In this document: positions 18,244 to 27,700 of the stretch, in pieces
How positions within the stretch are numbered: the first letter of the stretch is position 1
Layout of the letters: each line of letters opens with the position of its first letter
NCBI GenBank assembly: GCA_024230435.1
Contig: JAAERL010000163.1
Span: 1-53,075, forward strand
Reading direction: 5' to 3'
Source: Desulfobacteraceae bacterium
GTDB lineage: Bacteria; Desulfobacterota; Desulfobacteria; Desulfobacterales; Desulfosarcinaceae
DNA: 53,075 bases
Program-made: the position numbers and the translations under genes
The notes under the pieces: model-generated
Told to the model about the DNA's origin: nothing
The model's input: only the letters and a program-made list of their open reading frames with translations
Databases searched by the model: none

Positions 18244-18419
18244 AGCCAATGCAAAAATTTTTAAGATTTAGAAATTTTTAGTATTTGATCATCAAATATT
18301 TGACAAGGCCTTCCAGGGTGTTCCATAGTATAACCTCAATAGGTTATGAGATATTTGCTCTGTTTATTTCATGGTATTTTTCAAAAATATTCATTTGCCG
18401 GTCTTTAAGGTCAACAACT

Positions 18420-19262
18420 ATGGGGTATGTATTCGATTTTAAAGAAGCTCAAGCTTACGCTCATTGGGTTTTGCAGAAGCGAAACCGATGGACGGCCGAG
18501 CTGGAAAATGATCTGATGCTTGGTCTTCTCAAGCCGTCCAGAGGCGAGTCGATTCTTAATATCGGCTGCGGGACAGGTGCGAGCACGTTGCCGTTACTTG
18601 ATTTAGGGCTCAATGTAACCGGTATTGATCCTTCTCCATATATGCTCGATATCTCACATGCAACCCTTGGCGACACAGTGGATCTGTATCGCGGGTTTGC
18701 AGAGGAGTTGCCGTTTGATGATAATTCTTTCAATCACACTTTTTTTTTCATCAGCCTGGAATTTGTCGACAATCCGATAAATGCTCTTAACGAGGCTTGC
18801 CGGGTGGCCAAAGATAAAGTCTTTATTGGATTTATTAACCGATTTGCATTAAAAGGCTTGCAACTCAGGTTGCAGGGCCTGTTTAGTTCTACGATTTATG
18901 ATAAAGCCCGCTTTTTCAGTGTATGGGAACTCAAACGCCTGTGTCGGCTTACAGCCGGACATTTACCGATTGCCTGGCGAACGGTATGCCAATTGCCTAA
19001 TCCATCAGCGAAAATGATTCGATCCTTTGAACGCTCGCCTTTTGTACAGCGATGTCCCTTTGGAACTTTTGGCGGTATGGTAATGACCCTGATACCCAGA
19101 TTACGCACGCGGCCTCTTGCAATTCGTTATCCGGATGCTGAACGCCAAAGTATTGTAACCGGTTCGGCGCCGGTAAGGACAATCTTTGAAAACGGTGATT
19201 TTACCTTTAATAGTATAAAAACCAGGGATTACCTGGTATCTATCGGGCCTAAAGGAAAATAA
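18420..19262 (+). CDS. Class I SAM-dependent methyltransferase
   Basis: About 280 residues. SAM-binding motif I is ILNIGCGTG (46-54), followed by GLNVTGIDPS (63-72). VDLYRGFAEELPFDDNSFNHTFFFISLEFVDNP forms the motif II region. The methyl acceptor is unknown. The start is the ATG at 18420 with a TAAGG site upstream; the open frame extends further up only from a TTG and its extra residues look unconserved. It ends four bases before the radical SAM gene and is probably co-transcribed with it. Confidence 0.88.
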   Translation: MGYVFDFKEAQAYAHWVLQKRNRWTAELENDLMLGLLKPSRGESILNIGCGTGASTLPLLDLGLNVTGIDPSPYMLDISHATLGDTVDLYRGFAEELPFDDNSFNHTFFFISLEFVDNPINALNEACRVAKDKVFIGFINRFALKGLQLRLQGLFSSTIYDKARFFSVWELKRLCRLTAGHLPIAWRTVCQLPNPSAKMIRSFERSPFVQRCPFGTFGGMVMTLIPRLRTRPLAIRYPDAERQSIVTGSAPVRTIFENGDFTFNSIKTRDYLVSIGPKGK

Positions 19263-19266
19263 GCAA

Positions 19267-20286
19267 ATGGAAGCTTATCTTTATGAAACCTTGGAAAAAA
19301 GCAAGGTCCGTTGTTTTTTATGCAGCCATCAATGCCTTGTCAATAATGGCAAACGCGGACTGTGCGGTGTCCGCGAAAATCGGCGCGGTAAGCTTTACTC
19401 GCTTGTCTATGGCCGTTTGATCGCCAGCAATGCGGATCCAATCGAAAAAAAACCACTGTTTCACTTTATGCCGGGCAGCCGTTCGTATTCAATTGCGACA
19501 GCCGGATGTAATTTCAGATGCAAGTTTTGCCAGAATGCGGATATTGCTCAAATGCCAAACGATCAGCAAGGCTTGATTATCGGTACCACATTCAATTGTG
19601 AGGGAGTTGTCAAAGATGCCCTGAACCAGAATTGCCAGAGCATTTCTTATACGTATACTGAACCGACCATCTATTTTGAATTTGCCCATGATACGGCGAA
19701 ACTTGCCCATAGTTACGGTCTCAAAAATGCGTTTGTAACCAATGGCTATATGAGTTCCAAAGCCCTGGAAATGATCTCGCCTTATCTGGATGCAGCCAAT
19801 GTGGATCTGAAGTCTTTTTCCGATAAATACTACAAGCAGATGTGCGGCGCCCGGCTTGCGCCGGTCAAGGAAACTCTCAAGCAGATGAAAGCGATGAATA
19901 TCCTTGTAGAAGTAACCACCCTGATCGTACCGGGATTAAATGATGATCCTGAAGAGCTTCACGCCATTGCCGGATTTATCGCTAACGATCTGGGTCCTGA
20001 AACCCCCTGGCATATCAGCCGTTTTCACCCTACCTACCAATTGACAGACCGGGATTGCACACCTGTGCAGACGTTGAAAACAGCACGGGACATCGGATTG
20101 GAAGAAGGGCTGCGCTATGTTTATCTGGGAAATGTGCCGGGCCATGATGGCGAAAGCACCTCGTGCCATCACTGCGGATCGCTTTTAATAGAACGCTGGG
20201 GATATGTTGTGCAAAAAAATCGAATCAAAGAAGGAGCCTGCCCCGGGTGCAAAACAGTAGTTTACGGCATTGATATTTCAGCATGA
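19267..20286 (+). CDS. amrS: AmmeMemoRadiSam-system radical SAM enzyme
   Basis: 339 residues. An N-terminal Cys-rich part (C16, C19, C23, C33) precedes the radical SAM motif C81-x3-C85-x2-C88 (ATAGCNFRCKFCQN). SAM-binding strands follow: SYTYTEPTIYFE, NAFVTNGY and DAANVDLKS. The length and CPC-rich layout match the family linked to the AMMECR1 and Memo proteins. Its precise reaction is unsettled. Neither AMMECR1 nor Memo is in the window; the close upstream neighbour is a methyltransferase. Confidence 0.9.
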   Translation: MEAYLYETLEKSKVRCFLCSHQCLVNNGKRGLCGVRENRRGKLYSLVYGRLIASNADPIEKKPLFHFMPGSRSYSIATAGCNFRCKFCQNADIAQMPNDQQGLIIGTTFNCEGVVKDALNQNCQSISYTYTEPTIYFEFAHDTAKLAHSYGLKNAFVTNGYMSSKALEMISPYLDAANVDLKSFSDKYYKQMCGARLAPVKETLKQMKAMNILVEVTTLIVPGLNDDPEELHAIAGFIANDLGPETPWHISRFHPTYQLTDRDCTPVQTLKTARDIGLEEGLRYVYLGNVPGHDGESTSCHHCGSLLIERWGYVVQKNRIKEGACPGCKTVVYGIDISA

Positions 20287-20327
20287 AATGAAGATATCGG
20301 GCAAATTGGCCATTAATGGACGGGCAT

Positions 20328-20357
20328 TAGAGCTTGTTTGGCAAATAGGGCTCCTAA
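20328..20357. repeat. Short remnant of a family B end (B7) at a gene end
   Basis: TTAGAGCTTGTTTGGCAAATAGGGCTCCTAAAT resembles both tips of a family B element joined. Its right end overlaps the stop codon of the family 2 glycosyltransferase on the minus strand. Confidence 0.5.
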
Positions 20358-21226
20358 ATCTGCGTGTGCTTTTGCGCCAGGCGAATGTAGTGTTGCGCTT
20401 CTTGGTTTCTGGATCGCTTAAGGCAGCCATTTGCATAAATACGGCATTTTTTTTTCAACATGGAAACAGCCGCTTCTTTTTGCCGGTCTGACAAGCAGCC
20501 CGCATCAATTAGTTTACTCAGTGCGGCAATGCGGTATTTATCCAGTTGAGGCATTTTGGACAATTGATCTTCATGACCGCCATGTTTAACGATTAACGGC
20601 GTGGTCAGCAAATAAACAGGGTATTTCCAGCTGATACGCAACCACAAGTCATAATCTTCACATGCAGGCAATTGTTCATCAAACAAGCCCACCTCCTGGA
20701 GCAACTTCTTGCGCATCATGACCGCTGAAGGGCTTACCAGGCACAGGGGCAATGTTTTTTCGAATATATACCCTGAATATTTCCGGTGACGTTTACCCGG
20801 ATTGACGCGCACTCCCATTCTTATCCAGATTTCTTCGGATTGACAAATCATCGCTGATGGATTGCTTTTGAAAAAAGACGTTTGCATTTCCAGTTTTTCA
20901 GGTAACCAGTAATCGTCCGAATCCAACAAGGCCACCAGTTCGCCGGAAGCTGCCCTTATTCCGGCATTTCGGGCTGCGCTGACACCGCGATTGGGTTGGC
21001 AGATGGCCCGTAGCCGGGGGCCATAGCCTGCCAATAGTTCTTTAGTATCATCGGTAGAGCCGTCATCCACGACAATCAGTTCGTAATGAGGATAGGTCTG
21101 GGCAAAAACAGATTCCACAGCCTTTTTCAACATCGTGCAACGGTTGAAGGTGGCAATGACAACAGAGACGAATAAATCGCTGTTTACAGGGCCGCTATCC
21201 GGGGATTTTTGGAGTATGGTTGACAT
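20354..21226 (-). CDS. Family 2 glycosyltransferase (GT-A fold)
   Basis: 290 residues. The N-terminal GT-A core has VSVVIATFNR, VFAQTYPHYELIVVDDGSTD and NRGVSAARNAGI, with the DxD motif in ALLDSDDYW (about residues 95-105). A C-terminal helical part with KK-rich segments follows. The sugar and acceptor are unknown. It stands alone on the minus strand between two plus-strand transcription units; the ribosome-binding site is weak. The stop codon overlaps remnant B7. Confidence 0.92.
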   Translation of the reverse strand: MSTILQKSPDSGPVNSDLFVSVVIATFNRCTMLKKAVESVFAQTYPHYELIVVDDGSTDDTKELLAGYGPRLRAICQPNRGVSAARNAGIRAASGELVALLDSDDYWLPEKLEMQTSFFKSNPSAMICQSEEIWIRMGVRVNPGKRHRKYSGYIFEKTLPLCLVSPSAVMMRKKLLQEVGLFDEQLPACEDYDLWLRISWKYPVYLLTTPLIVKHGGHEDQLSKMPQLDKYRIAALSKLIDAGCLSDRQKEAAVSMLKKKCRIYANGCLKRSRNQEAQHYIRLAQKHTQI

Positions 21227-21482
21227 TTTTTAATATTTAGCACTATTTTATACAAACTGGTGATTGTTGTCTGCTCCCGTATATTTAGAGAATCAAAATT
21301 GAGTACAAGCGTTTAAACAGTTTTTCGCATTTATAGAATGCCTGCAGTCATTATGTCAATTCGGCGGTTGTATCTGCCAATTGTCTAAACTAAAAAACAA
21401 ATCAATTTTTAGTGTACGCCTATGGTATCGCCTTGGCGTTTCTGATAATCCAATCAATTGCTGAAAATAGGAGGAGCGGTTT

Positions 21483-22475
21483 ATGAAAAAGACATTACTT
21501 GCGGTAAGTATCATCATTGCCATGATCTGTGCAGCACTGGGAGCTGATTATATTATTTACGAGGCAAAGGCTGGCTCCGTCAAGTTCGTTACTATAGGCA
21601 CTGGCGGCATCACCGGGGTCTATTATCCAACCGGGGGAAACATCGCTAAACTGGTCAATAAGAAAAAAAAGGAATATAACATTCGCTGCACGGTTGAATC
21701 CACTGGAGGCTCAGTATTTAATGTCAATGCGATAATGGCCGGAGATCTGGAATTCGCAGTGGTTCAATCCGATCGTCAATATCAGGCTATCAAAGGAATG
21801 TCGGAATGGAAAAAGCGGGGTCCGCAAAAGGATTTAAGGGCCGTTTTCAGCATTCATCCCGAATCGATTACCCTGATTGCGGCTGTGGATTCCAATATTA
21901 AAACAATCGAAGATCTAAAAGGCAAACGGGTTAATATCGGCAACCCCGGATCCGGGCAGCGCCAGAACTCTATAGACGCTCTTGAGTCTGCGGGATTAAA
22001 TTACAAAAAAGATTTAAAAGCTGAAAACGTCAAGGCGGCCGAGGCTCCCGGCTTGTTGCAAGACGGCCGTATCGATGCGTTTTTCTACACAGTGGGCCAT
22101 CCCAATGGGGCCATAAAAGAGGCTACCGCAGGAGCACGCAAGGTCAAGATCGTACCGATTACGGGGGTTGATAAAATATTGAAAAAATATCCTTATTATG
22201 CAGAATCCGTAATTCCTGTAAAACACTATAGCGGAGCAGCCAATGACCAGGATGTGAAATCCTTTGGGGTAAAGGCCACATTTATGACCTCGGCAAAAGT
22301 GCCCGATGATATTGTCTATGCCATTACAAAAGAAGTGTTTGAAAATTTTGAACAGTTTAAAAATTTGCATCCGGCATACGAAACAGTTACCAGGCAGGGC
22401 ATGCTCGAGGGGATGACAGCTCCTATTCATCCGGGAGCGATAAAATATTACAAAGAGGTCGGATTGATCAAATAA
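21483..22475 (+). CDS. TAXI-family TRAP transporter solute-binding protein
   Basis: 330 residues. It starts with a signal peptide (KTLLAVSIIIAMICAALGA). The mature part has VTIGTGGITGVYYPTGGNIA, ESTGGSVFNVNAI, LEFAVVQSDRQYQ and GKRVNIGNPGSGQR, which are standard TAXI (TRAP-associated extracytoplasmic immunogenic) motifs. It delivers solute to the fused TRAP permease encoded next. TAXI-TRAP systems are reported to take up organic acids or amino acids; the substrate here is unknown. GGAGG lies just before the start ATG. Confidence 0.95.
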   Translation: MKKTLLAVSIIIAMICAALGADYIIYEAKAGSVKFVTIGTGGITGVYYPTGGNIAKLVNKKKKEYNIRCTVESTGGSVFNVNAIMAGDLEFAVVQSDRQYQAIKGMSEWKKRGPQKDLRAVFSIHPESITLIAAVDSNIKTIEDLKGKRVNIGNPGSGQRQNSIDALESAGLNYKKDLKAENVKAAEAPGLLQDGRIDAFFYTVGHPNGAIKEATAGARKVKIVPITGVDKILKKYPYYAESVIPVKHYSGAANDQDVKSFGVKATFMTSAKVPDDIVYAITKEVFENFEQFKNLHPAYETVTRQGMLEGMTAPIHPGAIKYYKEVGLIK

Positions 22476-22478
22476 GGC

Positions 22479-22657
22479 TAAGGCGATTTTTGTCAACGGC
22501 CATACCGTTTTGTTTATCTTTTTTTTGCGTCTGATTAAGCTGTGCCAAAGCTGCGAATACCTCAGGTATGCAGACTTTGGCACACCTTGAAGACGAAAAA
22601 AAATCCTACGCAATAAGGTATCTGTTTAAGTGTTATATTTTCCCGCCAATCGCCTGA
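22479..22657 (+). repeat. Family A long-hairpin repeat inside the TRAP operon, copy A4
   Basis: TAAGGCGATTT at the left and CCGCCAATCGCCTGA at the right, with TGCCAAAG/CTTTGGCA core arms and the CTTGAAGACGAAAAAAAATCCT segment of the other copies. It has diverged and gained about 17 bp. It begins three bases after the binding-protein stop and ends 18 bases before the permease start, in the sense direction. Confidence 0.85.
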
Positions 22658-22675
22658 TTGCAAAAGAGAGGATTC

Positions 22676-24745
22676 ATGATCGACAAGCAAAATCCCGCCC
22701 GCAACGATAAAGGGTTCGAAAAAGCTAAAAAACTTGCCCAAGAGGAAGAGGGATTCGGGCGGCGGATCAAAGGCTGGCAAAAGTTTATTGTGCCTGCCGT
22801 TGCCATTGCCTGGAGTCTCTTTCAACTTTCGATCGCCAGTTGGCTGATCCTGGATTCGACTTTCATCAGAGCCATACATCTGGCATTTGCGTTGCTTATC
22901 GTTTTTTTGAATTTCCCGTTATTAAAAAAAGAACGGCTGGGCATTTTTTCTTATTTTTCTATCCACAAACGCATCACCATTCTGGACTCAATTATCGGTG
23001 TTATTGCCGCATTATCCGCGCTGTATATTGTTCTTGATTATGAGGGGATGATCGAGCGCTACGGATTTCCCGAAACACGCGATATCGTTATCGGGATTAT
23101 CCTTATCGTATTGTTGTTGGAAGCCTCGCGCCGGGTAATAGGCCCGGCGTTATCCGTTATTGCGATCTTATTTATTCTTTATGCGTTTATGGGGCCGCAC
23201 ATGCCCGCCGTTTTTGCTTTCAAGGGAGTATCCATCAATCGCTTCATCGGTCAGATGACCATGTCAACCGAAGGAATTTACGGCATTCCACTGGATGTAT
23301 CGGCCACCATTGTCTATTTGTTCGTATTGTTCGGCGCCATGCTGGATAAAGCAGGCGCCGGGCAATATTTTATCAGGCTGGCGTTAAGCATGCTCGGCGC
23401 TTTCAAAGGCGGACCGGCCAAGGCCGCTATTTTGGGAAGCGGGCTGACCGGGCTTGTCTCCGGTTCCAGTATTGCCAATATTGTCACCACCGGAACGTTT
23501 ACCATTCCGCTTATGAAAAAAGTCGGCTATCCCGCAAAAAAAGCGGCAGCCATTGAAGTCGCAGCCAGCACGGACGGTCAGCTGGCGCCGCCTATCATGG
23601 GCGCCGCCGCTTTTATCATCGCAGAATATGTCAATGTACCCTATGTTGAAGTAATAAAAGCAGCCGCTATACCAGCGTTTGCATCTTATGCAGCCTTATT
23701 TTACATCACTCACATCGAAGCCTCGAAACTTGGGTTAAAGGGCATTGCCCGCAGCGAGCTTCCGCCTTTTTTAAAAACTCTTGTTTCCGGAGCGCATTTT
23801 TTACTGCCTTTGGCGATGCTTCTTTATGAGTTGATTGTGGTTCGTCATTCACCCGAAATGGCGGCTTTTAACGCCGTAGGGGTTATGGCCCTGGTGATGT
23901 TTATCCAACGGCCGGTTCAGGCATATTTTCAGAAGAAACCTCTTGCGTCTGCCTTTAAACAGGGGATTGAAGACATTTTTGGAGCGCTGGCCGGGGGCGG
24001 CCGTAACATGGTTTCAGTGGCGCTGGCCACTGCTGCGGCGGGAATTATCGTTGGCGTAGTAGCAATGGGATTGGGAAGCCGTATCACCGAGATTGTGGCG
24101 ATTATCTCCGGTGGAAAAATTTTTTTAATGTTGATCATCACGGCAGTAGCGAGTCTGATTATCGGTATGGGATTGCCCACCACGGCCACCTATATCGTGA
24201 TGGCTTCATTGACGGCTAAAGCACTTGTGAGCGTGGGCGCGGCCAATGATTTTATTGTCCCTCTAATGGCGGCTCATCTATTTTGCTTTTATTTTGGAAT
24301 CTTGGCTGATGATACGCCCCCTGTGGGCCTGGCCGCCTATGCCGCAGCCGCTATCGCAAAATCTGCGCCCATTGCCACGGGAATACAAGGTTTTATGTAT
24401 GATATCCGTACGGCCATTTTACCGTTTATGTTTATTTTTAATGCCGATCTGATTTTAGAAGGAATCAATAGCTGGCCTTTAGGGCTGTTGATTTTTGCCA
24501 TGGCGTGCATCGGAAATTTCGCCTTTGCTTCGGCAACCCAGGGCTGGTTTATCACCCGCAACCGCATCTATGAAATTCCTCTTTTTCTTTGTGTCACCTT
24601 TATCCTGATGCAACCTGGCTATGTCAGCCAATGGCTTGGATTTGCTGAACACAAATACTGGGCATATCTGATCGGGCTGGGCTTGTTCGCGGGCCTGTAC
24701 GGTATTCAAATGCTGAGAAAAAATGCCCGGCGGCCAACGGGTTAA
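22676..24745 (+). CDS. Fused TRAP transporter permease (4TM/12TM)
   Basis: About 689 residues, a fusion of the small (DctQ-like) and large (DctM-like) subunits, with some 18 membrane helices. Conserved parts include GGPAKAAILGSGLTGLVSG, AASTDGQLAPPIMGAAAF and GMGLPTTATYIV. It moves the solute delivered by the TAXI protein, using an ion gradient. The start is the ATG at 22676, placed five bases after GAGAGG; an in-frame TTG lies 18 bases up. Its end overlaps hrpA by four bases, in convergent orientation. Confidence 0.95.
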   Translation: MIDKQNPARNDKGFEKAKKLAQEEEGFGRRIKGWQKFIVPAVAIAWSLFQLSIASWLILDSTFIRAIHLAFALLIVFLNFPLLKKERLGIFSYFSIHKRITILDSIIGVIAALSALYIVLDYEGMIERYGFPETRDIVIGIILIVLLLEASRRVIGPALSVIAILFILYAFMGPHMPAVFAFKGVSINRFIGQMTMSTEGIYGIPLDVSATIVYLFVLFGAMLDKAGAGQYFIRLALSMLGAFKGGPAKAAILGSGLTGLVSGSSIANIVTTGTFTIPLMKKVGYPAKKAAAIEVAASTDGQLAPPIMGAAAFIIAEYVNVPYVEVIKAAAIPAFASYAALFYITHIEASKLGLKGIARSELPPFLKTLVSGAHFLLPLAMLLYELIVVRHSPEMAAFNAVGVMALVMFIQRPVQAYFQKKPLASAFKQGIEDIFGALAGGGRNMVSVALATAAAGIIVGVVAMGLGSRITEIVAIISGGKIFLMLIITAVASLIIGMGLPTTATYIVMASLTAKALVSVGAANDFIVPLMAAHLFCFYFGILADDTPPVGLAAYAAAAIAKSAPIATGIQGFMYDIRTAILPFMFIFNADLILEGINSWPLGLLIFAMACIGNFAFASATQGWFITRNRIYEIPLFLCVTFILMQPGYVSQWLGFAEHKYWAYLIGLGLFAGLYGIQMLRKNARRPTG

Positions 24746-27700
24746 ACCATCCTTTGTATTTGCTTGATCTGTTGCCTGAGTTTTTTTCCGGAAACGGCAA
24801 AGGCGGTTTTTATTTCCTGAGCGAAAATGGATACTTTATACTCTTGAAGTATCCAGTAAAAATCTTCAACCGCCTTTCGTTTTTCATCACTGCTTTGCAG
24901 GGTAAGCGATTGAATCATTTGTGCAAGCTGATGCTCGAAAGGTTCCACCTGGCGGGCTTTGGAGCGGTCTTTTTCAAAGTCCAGCGCACCACGCTGGGCC
25001 CTTATGGTTAACGCTTTGAGATAGCGCACCACATGGCCAAGGCGTTCTTGGCTGTAGAGCATGATAAAATTACCGGGAATCAGTTGATCCATGGCTTTGC
25101 GCAATTCGTTCAGAAAGCCTTGAATGATCTTGTTTTTTGTATAAGTGCGCTCAAGGCCGGAAAAAACTGAGCAAAATCCCTGTGCGGCATCTAAAACCTC
25201 ACACACACGCTGGCGCATCTGTTGCCCCTGCCCCACGATTCCACCGCGTTTCAATCGGGCCGACAGATTATCGTATTCGTGTTTGCTGCGGACATTTTCT
25301 GACAGCAAGTCATTTATGATCCGCTGGGCCAATTGATCTTCTACCTTCTTACGGCCTCCGAAAAAGTATGAAACTTTGTCATAAATTGCCGGAAGTTTGA
25401 GGTTCTTTCGAAGATATTTCAAATCGGTGTTTAGCTGATTTTCCAAAAGCCGGCGCACACCTTTGCAATGAGCCTGTTTCGCCTTGGACGGATCAACAAA
25501 TGCTGTCAAAACCACTTGGTCACCGCGGATTTCCAGACCAGGGTATGCCTGCCATTTTTTACCGGACGCACCCTTTATGGTAATTATGTCTTGCAGATCT
25601 CCAAAATCCCAAGTTTTAATTTGCTTTTTTTCAAATTTTTTAATGGCTGAGTTAACGTCTTTGGCCAAAACGCCATTGGTTTGCGTACTGCTGAGAATCG
25701 CCGAATCGCGGCTGCTTTTAATGACGCGGCCCTTATCATCCGTAACGGCAATGAGCATGCGAAGATGATCGGGAAGCTGAGTTTCATCCCAGCTTGAAGC
25801 GGGAATATCCACATTAAAACGGGCATGAATAAAACGGCTCAGGGCAGTAGCCAGGCTGATATTGCGTTGCAAAGGCATTTGTCCGGCAATAATGGAAGCC
25901 GTATCGGCAAGAGGTACAAGTTTTTTACGCAGCTCTTTGGGCAAGCCTTTCATCAAAGCCAAAATTTTTTCTTTTAAAAAACCGGGAACCATCCACTGGA
26001 AACCGTCCGCCGGAATTGAGGCGGATGACGCTGCCGGTACACATACGCTGATTCCGTCTTTTTCCTTTCCCGGCGTATAGTGGTAGCTGCAATCAACGTG
26101 CTGATCGCCAATTTCAATATGATCAGGACAGCAGTTGAGTACTTTACCGTCAGGCGTATAATTCATCAGGTCTTGTGAAGTCAAAAATAAAAAAGAGTCA
26201 CCGCCTTCGGACTTTATCTTTTTGTGTAAGCTGCGCATGTCATAAACCGGCCCCAGGCGTTTCCGGTAGATCATCATCAGTTGATACTCATCCAAAAGAA
26301 GATCTCTGCGCCGCAGCTTTGCTTCCGTATCCTGAATATCCGAAACAAGGCCCATATTATGCTTCATAAAGGGTAACTGTTTACGGACATCTCCATTTAT
26401 CAGTGCTTCTCTATAAAATATTTCTGAGGCTTGATCCGGGTTGATTGGACCGTAAGCGCGTGGCCGGCGATCAATGATCAGCCCGTAGAGGCTGACTTGT
26501 TCGGTTGCCACAACCTGCTCACGCAGTTTTTCCCAACGCGGATCGCTATAGCTGTATTTGCACTGGGCTTTGCCGATCTGTTCCAGCCATGCCGCCTCGA
26601 TCACCGCAACACAGCGTGCGAACAATCGCGAGGTTTCTACCATTTGCGCCGCCACAATCCAATTGCCAGGATTTTTAAATACACCCGATCCCGGAAACAC
26701 CATCACTTGGCGATTATGGGGAGCCTGGAAAAGCTGTTTTTCCTTTTTCATACCAATGTTGGATAAAAAACCGCTTAAAATCGATTTGTGCAAATCTATA
26801 TACCAGCTTTGTTTTATATCGGAAACCTCTTGGAAAGGTTCAGACTTGGACCGGGGGCCAAGCCCGTGCTCTGAAACAATGCTAAGTATCTGGCGGTGTA
26901 CATCCTGCCATTCACGCATCCGGTTAAAAGAAAGAAAATGTTTATGACAAAAACGTTTGACGTTCGCCCAGCTTTTTCTGTTTTTTACCTCTTGCTGGTA
27001 GGCATGCCAGATTCGCAAAAAACCGACAAAATCGGACAATGGGTCTGAAAAGCGTTCCTGGGCTTTATCTGCTTCAACCTGTTTGTCCATGGGTCTTTCA
27101 CGCGGGTCTTGAATACTTAGCGCCGAAGCGATAATAGCGATGCTGTCCAGGCAGCCCCGATGATGCGCTTCCAAAAGAATACACGATAACCTCGGGTCCA
27201 ATGGCAACCTCGCCATTAATTTGCCTTTGGAAGTCAATCTGTATTTACCCGACGCGCGCTTTTCATATTTTGCCGCGGTAATTGCTCCCAGTTCCAACAA
27301 TAGCTGGTAACCGTCTTGAATGCTCTTCGGGGCCGGCGAATCAATAAAGGGGAAAGTATCTACATCTCCGATTTTCAGGGCCAGCATTCTTAAAATAACC
27401 TCAGCCAAGTTGGAGCGCAGTATCTCAGGTTTGGCAAAGCGGGGGCGTTGAAGGTAGTCCTGTTCACTGAAAAGACGGATACACATACCGTTTGCAACCC
27501 GCCCGCAACGGCCCTGGCGTTGGTCGGCATTGCTTTGAGATATGGGCAAAACCGGCAGCGTGGTTGTTCTGGAACGGGGCGTATACTTTGAAATCCTGGC
27601 CAGTCCGGTATCAATTACAAATTGAATCCCCGGGATGGTGATTGACGTTTCAGCTACATTGGTTGCAACTATTATTTTGCGCCGTGCGGATGGTGCAAAC

